Assembly: GCF_030247195.1 (NCBI RefSeq)
Contig: NC_080672.1
Span: 83,326,113-83,390,112 of the forward strand
Length of the DNA stretch: 64,000 nt
Reading direction: 5' to 3'
Source: Topomyia yanbarensis
Taxonomy: Eukaryota; Arthropoda; Insecta; Diptera; Culicidae
Part shown: piece after piece, positions 24,121 through 35,099 of the stretch
How positions within the stretch are numbered: position 1 is the first letter of the stretch
How the letters are laid out: each line of letters begins with the position of its first letter
Made by a program: the position numbers and the translations under genes
The notes under the pieces: model-generated
Told to the model about the DNA's origin: nothing
Databases searched by the model: none
What the model saw: only the letters and a program-made list of their open reading frames with translations

Positions 24121-25315
24121 TTAATCGATGGAGCCTTGAGTGTAAAATTGAACGCATTTTCGCTTGATGCCCTCCATCAAAATCTTTACAGTGTCATCCG
24201 GTACCAGTTTCTCGGTTTTTTTTCCATTTTCTTAACATGTCCTTCTCGTCTTTGACTGTCTTCTTGCTCTTCCGAAGTTCCCGCTTCATCATTGCCCAGT
24301 ACTGCTCCACCGGGCGCAGCTCCGGACAGTTTGGCGGATTCATGTCCTTTGGAACAAAATGGACAGAATTGGCCTCATACCACTCCAGGGCACTTTTTGA
24401 ATAGTGGCATGATGCCACATCTGACTAAAATAGTGGAGCTTCGTCGTGCTGCTGCAAGAACGGCAAAAGGCGATTCTCGAGGCACTCAGATTTGTAGATC
24501 TCGCCATTTACTGTGCCCTTTGTCACGAAAGGCTCACTCCTCAGTCCGCAAGAGCTGATGGCTTGCCAAATGAGATATTTGGAGGTGAACTTCGACATTT
24601 TCTTCTTCTTAAATTTGTCGTCCACATAGAACTTGCTCTTGCCGGTGAAACACTCCAACCCCGGAATTTGCTTAAGGTTCAACTGAGAACGCCTCGATAA
24701 GCGGCCATCTTGGAAAACGAAAAAAGCATTTTATTTTCTCACACCGTTGGGAACATCTTTATGAAAATGAATCAATGTATTCCGGACATTGGTAGAATAT
24801 TTCTGATTGATTTTCATGATGATTTTTCCAACGGTGTGAGAAAAAACTGCTTTTTTCGTTTCCAAGATGGCCGCTTTTCCAAGCTTTCTCAGTAGAACCT
24901 TAAAATCGGCTTTTATATACGTTTCGTCGTCCATCACACAGTAGCCATATTTTGTCAGCATCTTCTCGTAGAGCTTCCGTGCCCGAGTTTTAGCCGTCGA
25001 TTGTTGCCGCTCATCGCGGTTTGGGAAGTTCTGTACCTTGTATGTATGTAGTCCAGCTCTCTTCTTTGCATTCTGGATGTAGCTCTGCAACATGCCGATC
25101 TTTTTAGCCAAATCACGGCTTAAGACGTTGGGATTTGCTTTAATCATCCGCTTCACCTTTCCCTCCGTCTTTTTGTTCTCCGGTCCCGGTTTTCTTCCAG
25201 CTCCTTTGCCGTGGTCCAACGTCAACCGCTCCTGGAACCGCTTCAACACTCTGGAGACGGTTGAATGGTGAATGTTCAACATTTTTCCCAACTGCCGGTG
25301 CGACAGGTCAGGAAA
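24121..25315 (-). pseudogene. DD37E mariner transposase, inactivated
   Basis: The N-terminal HTH (LGKMLNIHHSTVSRVLKRF) is followed by a basic hinge with GRKPGPENKK, then CVMDDETYIKADF with the first catalytic Asp. After the MITE come IPGLECFTGK and IWQAISSCG, then SDVASCHYSK with the second Asp and ELRPVEQYW with the Glu. Counting gives 37 residues between that Asp and the Glu. The C-terminus continues in a second frame to DDTVKILMEG and ends at 24121. Lesions are a damaged start, the in-frame MITE, a TAG just before SDVASCH (near 24427), and a frameshift in an A-run near 24215. Not functional. Confidence 0.85.
24676..24899. mobile_element. 224-bp palindromic MITE with TTAA target duplication
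   Basis: The arms are inverted copies starting GGTTCTACTGAGAA / GGTTCAACTGAGAA and containing GCGGCCATCTTGGAAA. They are flanked by TTAA at 24672-24675 and 24900-24903. Removing the element plus one TTAA joins the mariner codons for ADFK directly to QIPG, as in an uninterrupted transposase. TTAA duplication is typical of piggyBac-type transposition, but the TIR lacks the usual CCC start, so the family is open. Confidence 0.9.
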
Positions 25316-26040
25316 TTACAGGTGTTTGGAAAGAATTTGTTGACTCGCGTTGGTAGGTGAACCGTTTTTCGTTGAATCGAAAAACACGACTTCGAGTTTG
25401 ACAGCATGTAAACAATACACATCAATGAGAAAGTGTGCAAAATTTGGTTGATTTTTACCCAATGGTAAAAAAGTTATGCCCTGTTGAATGTGTCGCAATA
25501 ATTTCGTGTTCGCCCTTTATGAACCTGCGTTGAACAGCCTCGATTGTGTCAATCCTGTTCTGGTAGTACGGATTCCAATCAGCCGAACAATATTCTAACG
25601 TTGAGCGGACCAACGCACAGTAAAGCGATTTAAGACAATATACGTCCCTGAAATTTTTCGCTATTCGGAAGATGAACCCAAGCTGTCGTGATGCCTTATC
25701 CGCGATGTATGAAGTATGTGGTTTGAATGTTAGTGCTGAATCCATGATGACTCCGAGATCTTTGATGTGAGGTGTCTTGAAATACTCGAGCCGAAGAAAT
25801 GGTAGTTAAACTGAGTCGGATGGCGTTTCCGCGTGAACGTAACGATTGAGCATTTGCTCGGGTTTAAAACCATTCTGTTTAGATCACACCACGTACTAAA
25901 GCTGTCCAGTTCCGTCTAAAGAAGCTCGGCCTCGGTTTTATCCCGTATTTGTTGAAAAATTTTCATGTCGTCGGCGAAAGAAAGGCGGGGTCCTTGTAAT
26001 GTGAAATTGCCGTCATTAAAAGAGAGGAGGAATATATTGC

Positions 26041-26170
26041 CGGCTCTAAATAAATGAGTGTATTTTTTATTTTTTACATCTTGTAAATATATAAAAGACC
26101 CACGGCTCCTCTGAGCTAACGCATTAAGCCGTGTCAAACAAACGAATTGTAAAATAAAACTCATCCACAA
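26041..26170 (+). other. LINE 3' tail separated from its ORF1
   Basis: Homologous to the 3' tail at 9547-9665: CATCTTGTAAAT, ACCCACGGCTCC, GCATTAAGCCGTGTCAAA and an AATTGTAAAATAAAA end. It is in the same orientation as ORF1 at 22602-23560, with the minus-strand Jockey fragment in between. Confidence 0.65.
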
Positions 26171-26861
26171 CAAAGTACCAGCCGCAAAGCTGTCATCGCC
26201 GATGCGCTGCATAATCAGCACACTTTTCACGTCAAGGATAGTAAACCCTTTGTTATTTATTCACAAACATAAAACAAAAATTATCTAACCTATATGCACG
26301 AACATAAAAATGAACAAAAGTTTACATCTAAATGTGAACGATACCGAACAGCAGTGAGCTGAATTTTACGTAAACAAATACACTCTACGGAGAGAGCACG
26401 CAAAAATTGGTATATTTCCATCCAGTGCTAAATTATTACCCTGACGGGTTACAAAGGAAATGTAACATACTTATAAAACACATGATTTTTGTTCATGGTC
26501 TTGTTTTCGTAACGTAAAAAAGTGATTGTTTCAGAATCCATGGCACCTCATTCACGATTTTGGGAACAATTTTTTTCCGAGTACACTAGCATAATACGAC
26601 TCTGACCAACAGTAACAGCAACAGATCCAACATAGTTTGGATTGAACAGTTGAATGCAAACAATTCCTCTAATCAAGATTCTAATTAGTAGATTTAGAAG
26701 GACCCGTCTGTAATACCAGCCTTGGGGCCTGACGCGTTTCTCGCCGGTTCTGGCTAGTACCGAGCGATGTGGTTGAAAATAACAATCTTCTTCAACATTT
26801 TCTCTTCAGTTTGTTCAAACCAGACGAAATATAAATTTGTAAAGAGTCGTCGAAATACATA
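26171..26861. other. No feature recognised
   Basis: AT-rich spacer between the LINE nest and the second direct repeat. No supported gene, TIR or array. Confidence 0.4.
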
Positions 26862-28922
26862 TTTTGACATTAAAAATGTCTTACTCCACTATCTGGGGCT
26901 AGGTGTCATTCTAAAATCTAAACTATCTCCCATGTAACGAAACTATGTAAGGTTTGCACGCTTATAACTCCGATATTACTAGATGGATTTTAATCATTCA
27001 TACACCAACCGATTCAGAAACACCTAACTTAAATATTGGTAATAATTTAATATCTCCCCAATAAAAGTAGACTTTTGGAAATTGGTAAAATTAAAAAGTT
27101 CACAAAAAACGGGAAAAATACCATTCGTGAGGCAGATTTCTCAGACACAGCCGTCAAAAGAGGGCAGCTTAGTTGCTCAATGAAACACGAAAAGTCATAA
27201 ATAGAAGCAACGCATGTCCGTTTAAATCAGTTGTTGCTCTTATCCCACACGAGCAACGTTGTCTCCGGGCGATGCAATAAGCGCTATCGATTTTCGGTAA
27301 TGTTGGCATTTGCACACACTCGCACCTAAGTGACTAAACCATATACGGTTAGTTTATAAATAGAGGTGACGCGTACCCGTTTGAATCAGTTTTTGTTCTT
27401 ATGTCGAACGGGTAAGATCATGGCTGCAGCGTCTGGGCACTACAATAAGCGGTAGACGCTATGCATTTTCGGCAGCGGTGGCCGTGTGCGGATTTGTCGG
27501 GTACCAGCATGGTGTCACAGAATGATTTGCAAAGTGGGTGGGCGGGGTGGTTTGGATTTAATTCAATACGGTGTGTGCTGCTTAAGAGTGTTGCGTTTGA
27601 AAAAAATATATTTATTTTTATGCATGCGTGTGCGTTGTAACTTGTTAATCCATGTTTACGGCGCTTTGTAGCTGCGTAGGGTAAAGAGCCAATTGGTTTT
27701 CATATTTCGGTTATATGTTTTTTATCAGTAAGGCATCTGACAACGTGCTTCTGTAGTTATTGCACTGTTCAGCAGCGTAATATTTTATATAGGAGAGTAC
27801 ACTCAGGTTTTTTACGCGGATTTTGAAATTTACGCGGTTTTCATTAACGCGTTTTTTTTTTAATTTACGCGGTTTTCATTTACACGGCCTGTATCCCCTG
27901 CGTGAAAAATCTGAGTGTATTTGCATCGGAAACAATCACATTCCCAGCAGAACTTTTTGTTTTCTAATATCAAACACTTTTGTTTCGTACTGCACACAAC
28001 GGAAAATTTTAAAACAGAACTTACCGTCCCAGCAGCAGTTGAAGCGGGTGTTCTTTTTCGATTCAAATTCAAGCCATGTCTTAAGCGTTACTGGGCTTAA
28101 AATTGTTTTCCCAGTTTAACCAGTCAGAATATCTGTCCTACCCTATGTATTTAAAACACAGTTCTAATTGCGTTTTAAGGTATACAACAAATACGGTTGG
28201 GTATACTAATTTAAATTTTAAAACAAATCTGTTTTAAATTATGAAACAAACCGCTGTACTGAAGATATAATTATGTCAGTCCTATTACCACATAAAACAC
28301 CTATATAACATAAAACGCTGCAGAATTGGTTTAATAATACAATGTTTACACTACAGAGTTATAACACGTTTTAATAATTAGCAACAAGAAAAATGTCACC
28401 AAGATAGCATAAAAACCCGTTTTAACTGGTAGTGCGAACGTTGCATAACAATGTAATTTATCAAATAATTTCATTTTTCCACCACTAATCGATCAAGAAA
28501 TACTTACACTTAAGATTGTTTACTTAAGTTCATTAGTACATTATTGAAAATTTAAATGGAAAATGAAGTTTCATATTTTATGGAGAATCTGTATATTTCC
28601 GTTGGCGGGCGTGGGTTTCCTCATCACAGCTCTCAATATGGAACTTTTCTTTTGAATATATTTTCTGGACAGACCAGCCTATTTTTACTAGATGGATCAG
28701 CCAAATAATGCCAATCACCTAGTGAGATACTTGATTAATTAATAGATTACCGTTAAAAGACCTTCAATAAATTATGTTTTAATGGGGAGGGTATATAGCA
28801 AATTGTAACATATGAAAACAGGCGAGTGAACAAGAACGTGTGTCGATATGTGTGATAGATAAAAAAGCTATATTTTTAATGTCACCGTGGTCGTGTCCTG
28901 TACACAACCCTTTAATTTTTTT
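26862..28922 (+). repeat. 2.06-kb direct repeat, copy 2
   Basis: Near-identical to 20475-22540, including both promoter-like segments (TATAAATAG-type boxes near 27196 and 27356) and the TA-flanked MITE at 27800-27917. Both ends of the similarity are sharp, at TTTTGACATT and at the poly-T after CCCTTTAA. Confidence 0.9.
27800..27917. mobile_element. 118-bp TA-flanked MITE (second copy)
   Basis: Same insert as 21418-21534, with one extra T in the central run and TA on both sides (27798-27799, 27918-27919). Confidence 0.8.
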
Positions 28923-29300
28923 CTTTAAATCATTTTAGCAAAATTTTGTTTCAGGAGAGGGCTTTAGTTTCCTAGCCCCCTGGTTACGTGCCTGCCAGGT
29001 AATGACACCAGTGTTTCAAATAAACCACACATTTCGCATCAAGGAGCCTGTTTCCAAAGGAGCGGTGGAAACCAATCATTGTTATGCACGTTTCTGGGAG
29101 TGAGTATAACAATCAAAGCAATCCAAGTGAGTTTTGACTCTTAGGTTTTCACTCCTGGTTTTGGCTCCTCCTGTCCACTCCGGTTTGTGATTCTTGTTCT
29201 GTCGCCTCTTATAGATCGAATTTAATCACAAACTTTGATAACAGGTCTTCAAAATTTGTATGTTTAATTTCTCAATTATCCCAGCAGAAGGTACAGGATA
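28923..29300. other. No gene; weak repeat relationship to 30540-30725
   Basis: GGTTTTCACTCCT-like phrases occur here (near 29146) and near 30590, and CAGTGTTTCAAA occurs here with an inverted match near 30690. This may be the remains of an outer inverted repeat around the element at 29301, but divergence is high. Confidence 0.35.
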
Positions 29301-30201
29301 CGCCAGCTGGATGTATCCTTTTTCAACATTGAACAACTCCGCCATTTTTTAGCCGTTTTCACAAGTAAACAAGTCTTTTTAGGATATTTTATGCCATTTA
29401 TTATAAACCAGGTTTAGAAAACAACGTTGATTAAATCACCACACCCATTTGATACACAAAAAGCAGCTCTTTTGTGGCCATTTTACATGACATTGGACAG
29501 CATTTCGGGCATAATCGCAGCAATTTCAGCTCGTAAATTAGCTTTGAGTTCGTCAAGGTACTTAGGTTTGCTAGATTACACTTTACTTTTCAAATAACCC
29601 TACAGAAAACAGTCTGGCACCGTTAAATCCGGAGAACGAGGAGGCCATTCCAAATCACCATTTTTTTGAGACAACGCATCCTGGGAATTTGCTCTGCAAG
29701 AACTTGATTGCGGTGTGGCAAGATGCCCCGACATTGGCCCCGTCTTGTTGAAAATAGAAGTTTTTCAGACCTTTTTTCTGCACAGACAGACAAAGTGCGC
29801 TAAAATCCAGCGGTAGCGTGGGTTGTCGATGGTCTCTCCCTCTTTAAAAAATAAGGACCAATGATTGTTTTGGAGCACATTCTGGCCCAAACAGTTACTT
29901 TCTGGTCGTGCAGTGGTGTTTGATGTATAACGTGTGGATTCTGTGTCCCCCAAATTCGACAATTTTGTTTATTTACTCCGCCGGAAAGGGTGAAGTGGGC
30001 CTGCCATATTTTTTTACGATAAGCACGCAGTTTTCACTATTGAACGATCGGTTTTAAATGTAAAGCGCTACGATTTCAGCGCGTTCTTTTGGTGTAAATC
30101 GACTTATACCCAAAATGGTTTCAGAATTTTGTTTATCTGTCAAAATCGGCTGGAAAATGGCGGAGTTGTTCAATGTTGAAATAGGATACATCGAGACCCC
30201 G
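29301..30201 (-). pseudogene. Degenerate Tc1/mariner-superfamily transposon, DDD-type box
   Basis: The ends share an inverted TTCAACATTGAACAACTCCGCC-type repeat (left near 29321, right near 30165). Minus-strand frames give FYFQQDGA...SCHTA, then after a frameshift EWPPRSPDLT...DCFL and GYLKSK: the second Asp region and the third acidic region of an IS630/Tc1/mariner DDE domain with Asp at the third position (SPDLT). An in-frame stop replaces the usual Trp before GYLK. The N-terminal part (29960-30110) is poorly preserved. Non-functional. Confidence 0.75.
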
Positions 30202-33119
30202 TATATATTGAAGCAAGTCATTTGTTTTCAATTTAATTTTCTTTACAAATATATATTTATAACAATAATCACGGGCAAACATATCACAAATCCAGTGTAA
30301 AAATGTTTCTGCTGAAGTGATGAAATCCAATAGTTCAAATGCATAGTGGAAGGATGCAAAACAGGTGTACTATTTATTACTGTAGTGGCCTAAGCCTAGC
30401 CTAGTACGCTAACCATTGAATGCTGACCTTCGGGGTCTATCGAAAAGAAGCTTTCGCCATGAACTGTACCAAGGATCTGTTTTGCTTTTGTGCTTGATAA
30501 AATGAAAATTGAAAATCTAAATTGAGCTCGGGCTTTTAAACTGTATGCTGCAATTATAATCTAGTAACCTGTTTTCACTCCTTGGCGGTTTTCACTCCTC
30601 AGGAGCCAAAAAAATCATGAGTGATGAAATCATGGATTTTAATGATTTGTCAAACTATGGTTTTTTCAACGCATGCTGATTGGAGTGATTTTTGAAACAC
30701 TGAATGACACTAACAAAAGTGACACCGAGCAAGCATGTACGTATATTCATTATTATCGCTAAATACAACTGAAAAAGAAAAATTAAGGAGTTTAAAACAT
30801 CTTTAAACACGTTCAAATTCTCACCACTTACCGGTACGGCATAGCCACGGAATAAATCCAAATCATTGCACGGCATCTGGGTAGCGAGAAATTAGCCTAT
30901 TATTTTCACACTTTTATAATTGTTGGTCTAGCGGTAAGCGAATCTGATTCGCATGAGGAATACTTTTGCCTTCTTCGGATTGTGTAGCAAAATTGCATCG
31001 TTTGACTTGCTAACTGGCGTGGAACTAGGAATGGCTCGCTAACTAGTTGTGAAAGAAGTCAGCCTCTTTAAGCAGAGAAAAATCAAGAAGAAAAGTTTGT
31101 TGATACATAGTTGATACGAAGGCCCCGTTGGCAGATTAGTTCGTTAGCTAGTGGCTTTTTATCAGTTGCCTACTTTTCGGCTTGGAATTTATAATTTATT
31201 CATAATGTTATTTTATTCTTTATTTATACTCGAAAGAAAAACAACGGTTGCTCGATTAACTCTGTACTAAATCGTCGTTTGAGTGCTATCGTGTACCATG
31301 AAACTGTGTCATCAGAATAGTTTTTTTCTTCTTTATGTTAATGAACTTTATGCCTAGAATGGTTACCGGATTTTGTCACAAAAACCTACCGACTCAATGA
31401 AATTGGATTTTAAACGAATGTGGACATGAACCAAACAATATTGTTGCGGTAATGAGGAAGGATCACCGTTTTCCGGCACTTTGCCGGGTTTATTTCACGC
31501 GATTCGCCAAGTCTCGTTTCGTCGTTGGCTTCTCAGCTGTACAGTAAACGGTTTCAGTTTCGTCTATTCTCTTTAAAAGTTTATGTAACGTTCCCCGGGG
31601 CCGGGAAAACAATAAACAACTGAGCAAAATAAAATGCTAATAGCACCCACAGTTGGGCGCCGCTGAAGTGCCCCAGAAAAGTAGTCAGTTCTGTTGTAGT
31701 GAACCTAGAGAATGATGCTTTAAGTTAAGCACTTTGTTATTATACAGCCCATTCCATTTTTTCTTTTTATTTTGTAATGAAAGTTGTACAGACGTAGGAG
31801 CGAAACGGCATCCGAACATTTATCAGCTGAATTTAAAACTGTTAAACTGTCAATCTCTTAAAATATATTACTTAACGCCAGCTCGAGTTGATCTATAGAT
31901 TATCTCAAATGAAAGTTTACCATTTCACCGTTTCGATGCATGTTCGTGGACGAACCACTTATTTTTCAACTCTGCTCTGCCACATTCCGAACCGATTGCA
32001 TGCGGTGCGATATCTGATGATAGGCGTAGTTGTACCTTTATGGAGCCAGCAGCATTTTTATGCAATTTCTATGAGGTGTAATTTCACTTTTTCCACTTGT
32101 GTTTTAGTACCCCTGGTCTAACCCTCTACCCTACGCCACTCTGCCAAAGCGATTGCACATGGAAAAGGCGTTCTGGCATGAAAACTATCGTTCCGATCGT
32201 TCGTCTGACCGGCTGTCTGACTGTCGGTCTGTCTGTCTGCCTATCTGCCTTCCCGTCCAATAGGCTGGTAGTCAGTGGGCGAAGGCATCGCATGCAACCA
32301 TTTCATGCTTTCGATAGAAACTGCACAACTCAACAGCGATTTTATTGCGCCCAGTACTAACAGAGCAGTGAGAGCAGTTTCGATTGTGAAGTTTACATAG
32401 GTATTCAGCATATGCGATGTTGCCATGAAACCATAGCTTTTCTTTTCAGATAAAATCAGCAATTCACAAAATTATGAGCTATTTCTCAGATGTCCAGCCT
32501 GATGGTTGGTTTCGCTTCTATCGTGATATAATGCATGCTCGAAAAAGTGCACGCTGGTATGTATAACAGTAAACCTGCCTTTGTGATGAATGAACATCTG
32601 CTTCTTTGTGCAGGCAGAGAAACATGGCAAAACTTAGAGAAAGGTGATAATTTTCAGAAATCGAATTCCTTTTTTGTGGTGTTCCTTGTTCTTGGTACCT
32701 GCGCTTTCGGAGAGGAACCAACAAAGAGGCAGGTGGTTTGTGGAGATAATATTTGATTTTGACAGCTGGTTTGCAAATTCATTTTGAAGGGTATTTCACC
32801 CTACTAGAGAGGGTGCTGCATAATTCCATTAGTTACTCGACCGACAGTCGGGCGAAGACGCATCAACACTTTTACTTCGTTCTCAAGAAACAATATAATA
32901 ATGTAAATAATCCGAAACCGGTGAAATGGTCGCATTTGAGCACGACCGAAACTCGAATATAGTGCCCCAATTGTCGCGCTACCATGTGAACCAATTGCAT
33001 GGACTAAAGATGGCAGACGCTGCGCTAACCACCGGCTTCAAATGGGTAGAGTGATACTAGAATCAGGTCAAAAATATGTTCATAACCCTGCCTATTTGCG
33101 TTGCTAGTAATATGCTTAA
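30202..33119. other. 2.9 kb without a recognised gene
   Basis: Mostly single-copy-looking sequence. A tRNA A-box-like GGTCTAGCGGTAAGCG sits near 30926 without a B box. 31460-31710 is GC-richer and promoter-like in composition, with no gene attached. A (TCTG)n-like tract lies at about 32205-32245. No frame has recognisable protein features. Confidence 0.45.
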
Positions 33120-34828
33120 TAGGGTGTCCCAAAATGACAACATGTTAAAAAAGTCATCGGGCTCACTTCTTAAATGAAAGGTTAGGGTATCAGGACCACT
33201 TTCTTCATCGGAGTGAATTTGCTAAAACGCTCCCTACTGGTAGCAAATTTGGTTTTTTTTTTAAATGGGCCGATTTTGGGGAAAATTTCAAAGTCATGCC
33301 TGTTGGAGTGCTCCTGAACTTTCTTAGATTTTTTTCAGCATTTTTTTTATTTTTCTGGAGATCCTAATGGAGAAGTTTGGTTAGTTAGTTTTTACAAATT
33401 ATGGATTATAAGAGCGGCAGAGCCATTAAAACTTAGTGAAAAGTGTAATGTTTGGTATTTTTCAGTAGTTTTTTCTTCAAAACTGGGTATCTACAAAATT
33501 TTAAAAATATAGGAAACACTTCAAATAGTTGAGCTGAATAAAGGGGCTTAATTTTGCTGAAGAAAGTGTATAGCTACGGCAAAAGGGGCATAAGTTATTT
33601 AGATTTTTGTTATACAACCTTAGACATTTTTAGCAGTTCATCAAAAATAATAATGTTCCAAAACATAAAACAATTCAAATGTGCTTAGACCACATATTGT
33701 TTTTCGGAAAATGGAAGGAAAACGATGAAAAATTGCGTTTTCCGTTTATCTTTAGTACGTCAGGATCGGGTTTAATGAGAATTTGATGTTTTTTTATACC
33801 TTCGATTATAAAAATAATGATTACTTTGCTAATGATGCTAAAGAAGTCTCTAATTATTTTTTGACGATTTCTTCATAATTACATCTTATTCACCAAAATT
33901 ATTGCATTAGAAGATGCGCTGTATTCTGCTGTAAAACTCTTTCGAAATTGTGTGATCTAAACCGTAAAGATCAGTTTTTCAACAGTCACCTCACTCTTCT
34001 TAATTTTTCTTCTCTCTAAGGTACCTCACATAGAAATAAGACCTTATATACAAAATCTGAATACGCCAATCAATTCGGCATGCAAATGTACATTAAAACT
34101 TGCCAATAAAACGACATATTTGTTTAATTTTCGTGTTTTTCAACCCCGCTAGGTGGTTATTAATATACTAAATAATTAAAGAAAAGTCGTCAAATGCTTA
34201 TAAAAACCGATTCTGATGTACTAGAGACAAGCAAAAAACGCCATATTTTATTATTTTCAAAAAAAACAAAATGCGGACTAAGCACACTGAAATTCTATTA
34301 TTTTCTATTTTATTGTTGAATAGCGAAAAATGTCAAATGTCTAACAAAAACGTATACCGCATTAGCCGCAGCTATACACTTTCTTCAGCAAAAATACGCT
34401 CCTATATTCGACTTAATTATTTGAAGTGTTTCCTATGCTTTTAACATTTTGTAGATACCCTGTTTTGAAGAAAAACTATTGAAAAACACCAACAAACTAC
34501 ACTTTTTACTAAGTTTTAATGGCCCTGCCGCTCTTATAATCCATAATTTGTAAAAACTAACTAACCAAACTTCTCCATTTGCATCCCCAGAAAAATATAA
34601 AAATGCTGAAAAAAATCTAAGACAGTTCAGGAGTACTTTAACATGCATGAATTTGAAATTTTCCCCAAAATTGGCCCATTTTTCAAAAAATTAAAATTCG
34701 CCACCAGTAGGGAGCGTTTTAAAAAATTCACTCCAAAGAAGAAAGTGGTCCTGATACCCTAACCGTTCATTTAAGAAATAAATGAGCCCGATGACTTTTT
34801 TAACATGATGTCATTTTGGGTCACCCTA
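33120..34828. mobile_element. 1.7-kb foldback element with perfect 8-bp target duplication
   Basis: Starts TAGGGTGTCCCAAAATGAC and ends GTCATTTTGGGTCACCCTA. The two halves are mirror images along most of their length, with the centre near 33975. The identical 8-mer ATGCTTAA flanks it at 33112-33119 and 34829-34836. No transposase frame. An 8-bp duplication points to a hAT-like mobilising enzyme, but the TIR is not diagnostic. Confidence 0.9.
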
Positions 34829-34915
34829 ATGCTTAACTTGATAACTTCCCATTGCTGGTTCTGTTTCGAATTTTGACTATACCCAAGTAACAATTGAAGT
34901 TTTATTGCACGTTAC

Positions 34916-35087
34916 GGGGGTGGGCGTAGCGTAGTTGGTAAATCGATACGCAGTACGCAGCGCACCTGGGCTCGAGTCCCGACCCCGCACATTGCGTTAG
35001 AAATTTTTCATAAGAGATTTTTCTAACCCGAAGAGGCAAATGACCTTTAAGTTAAAACCCCTATAATTGAAAGAAAATAAAAACAAT
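34916..35087 (+). mobile_element. tRNA-type SINE with 12-bp target duplication
   Basis: The head has GCGTAGTTGGTAAATCG (A box/D arm) and GGGCTCGAGTCCCGACC (B box/T arm). The CCCCGCA that follows could pair with TACGGGG upstream as an acceptor stem. A body with TTCATAAGAGATTTTTCTAACC and GAAGAGGCAAATGACC follows, ending A-rich. Flanks ATTGCACGTTAC (34904-34915) and ATTGCGCGTTAC (35088-35099) match at 11 of 12. No clear anticodon arm, so it is a SINE and not a tRNA gene. Confidence 0.8.
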
Positions 35088-35099
35088 ATTGCGCGTTAC

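Larger units (their letters stand above)
23996..25517 (-). mobile_element. mariner-type DNA transposon, DD37E family
   Basis: 28-bp TIRs begin AAGG(A/G)CGAACACGAAAT (left 23996, right ending 25517), with TA on both sides (23994-23995, 25518-25519). It carries a decayed transposase (24121-25315) and is itself interrupted by a palindromic MITE (24676-24899). DD37E (ITmD37E) transposons are known from mosquitoes. Removing this element rejoins the host LINE reading frame. Confidence 0.9.
23561..26035 (-). pseudogene. 5'-truncated Jockey-type LINE ORF2, interrupted by mariner
   Basis: Read on the minus strand, 26030-25520 encodes the end of an RT palm and thumb: SFADDMKIF (catalytic YADD-type box), a segment with NRMVLNPSKC, LTFKPH, KASRQLGFIFR, LKSLYCALVRSTLEYCS and IEAVQRRF. 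The frame then enters the mariner at its TA. On the far side (23994-23622) it resumes exactly with RFALRHLPW, followed by LDTLSIRRD, ALFLSDLL and FDFNRTRNTI, and ends at a TAG (23624-23622). This C-terminal part is typical of Jockey-clade ORF2. The upstream endonuclease and RT fingers are missing, as in 5'-truncated insertions. A CACCATTGGGGCC-type 3' UTR follows the stop. Confidence 0.85.

Noticed and set aside
20475..28922. Reading the 2.06-kb direct repeats as LTRs of one retrovirus-like element
   Set aside because: Ends are not TG/CA, no primer-binding site or polypurine tract beside them, and the interior holds LINE and mariner relics, not gag-pol.
30920..31000. tRNA or SINE near 30.93 kb
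   Set aside because: An A-box-like sequence is present but there is no B box or tRNA fold.
34913..34990. A functional tRNA gene
   Set aside because: A and B boxes and acceptor-like pairing exist, but no proper anticodon arm; it has a SINE body and target duplications.
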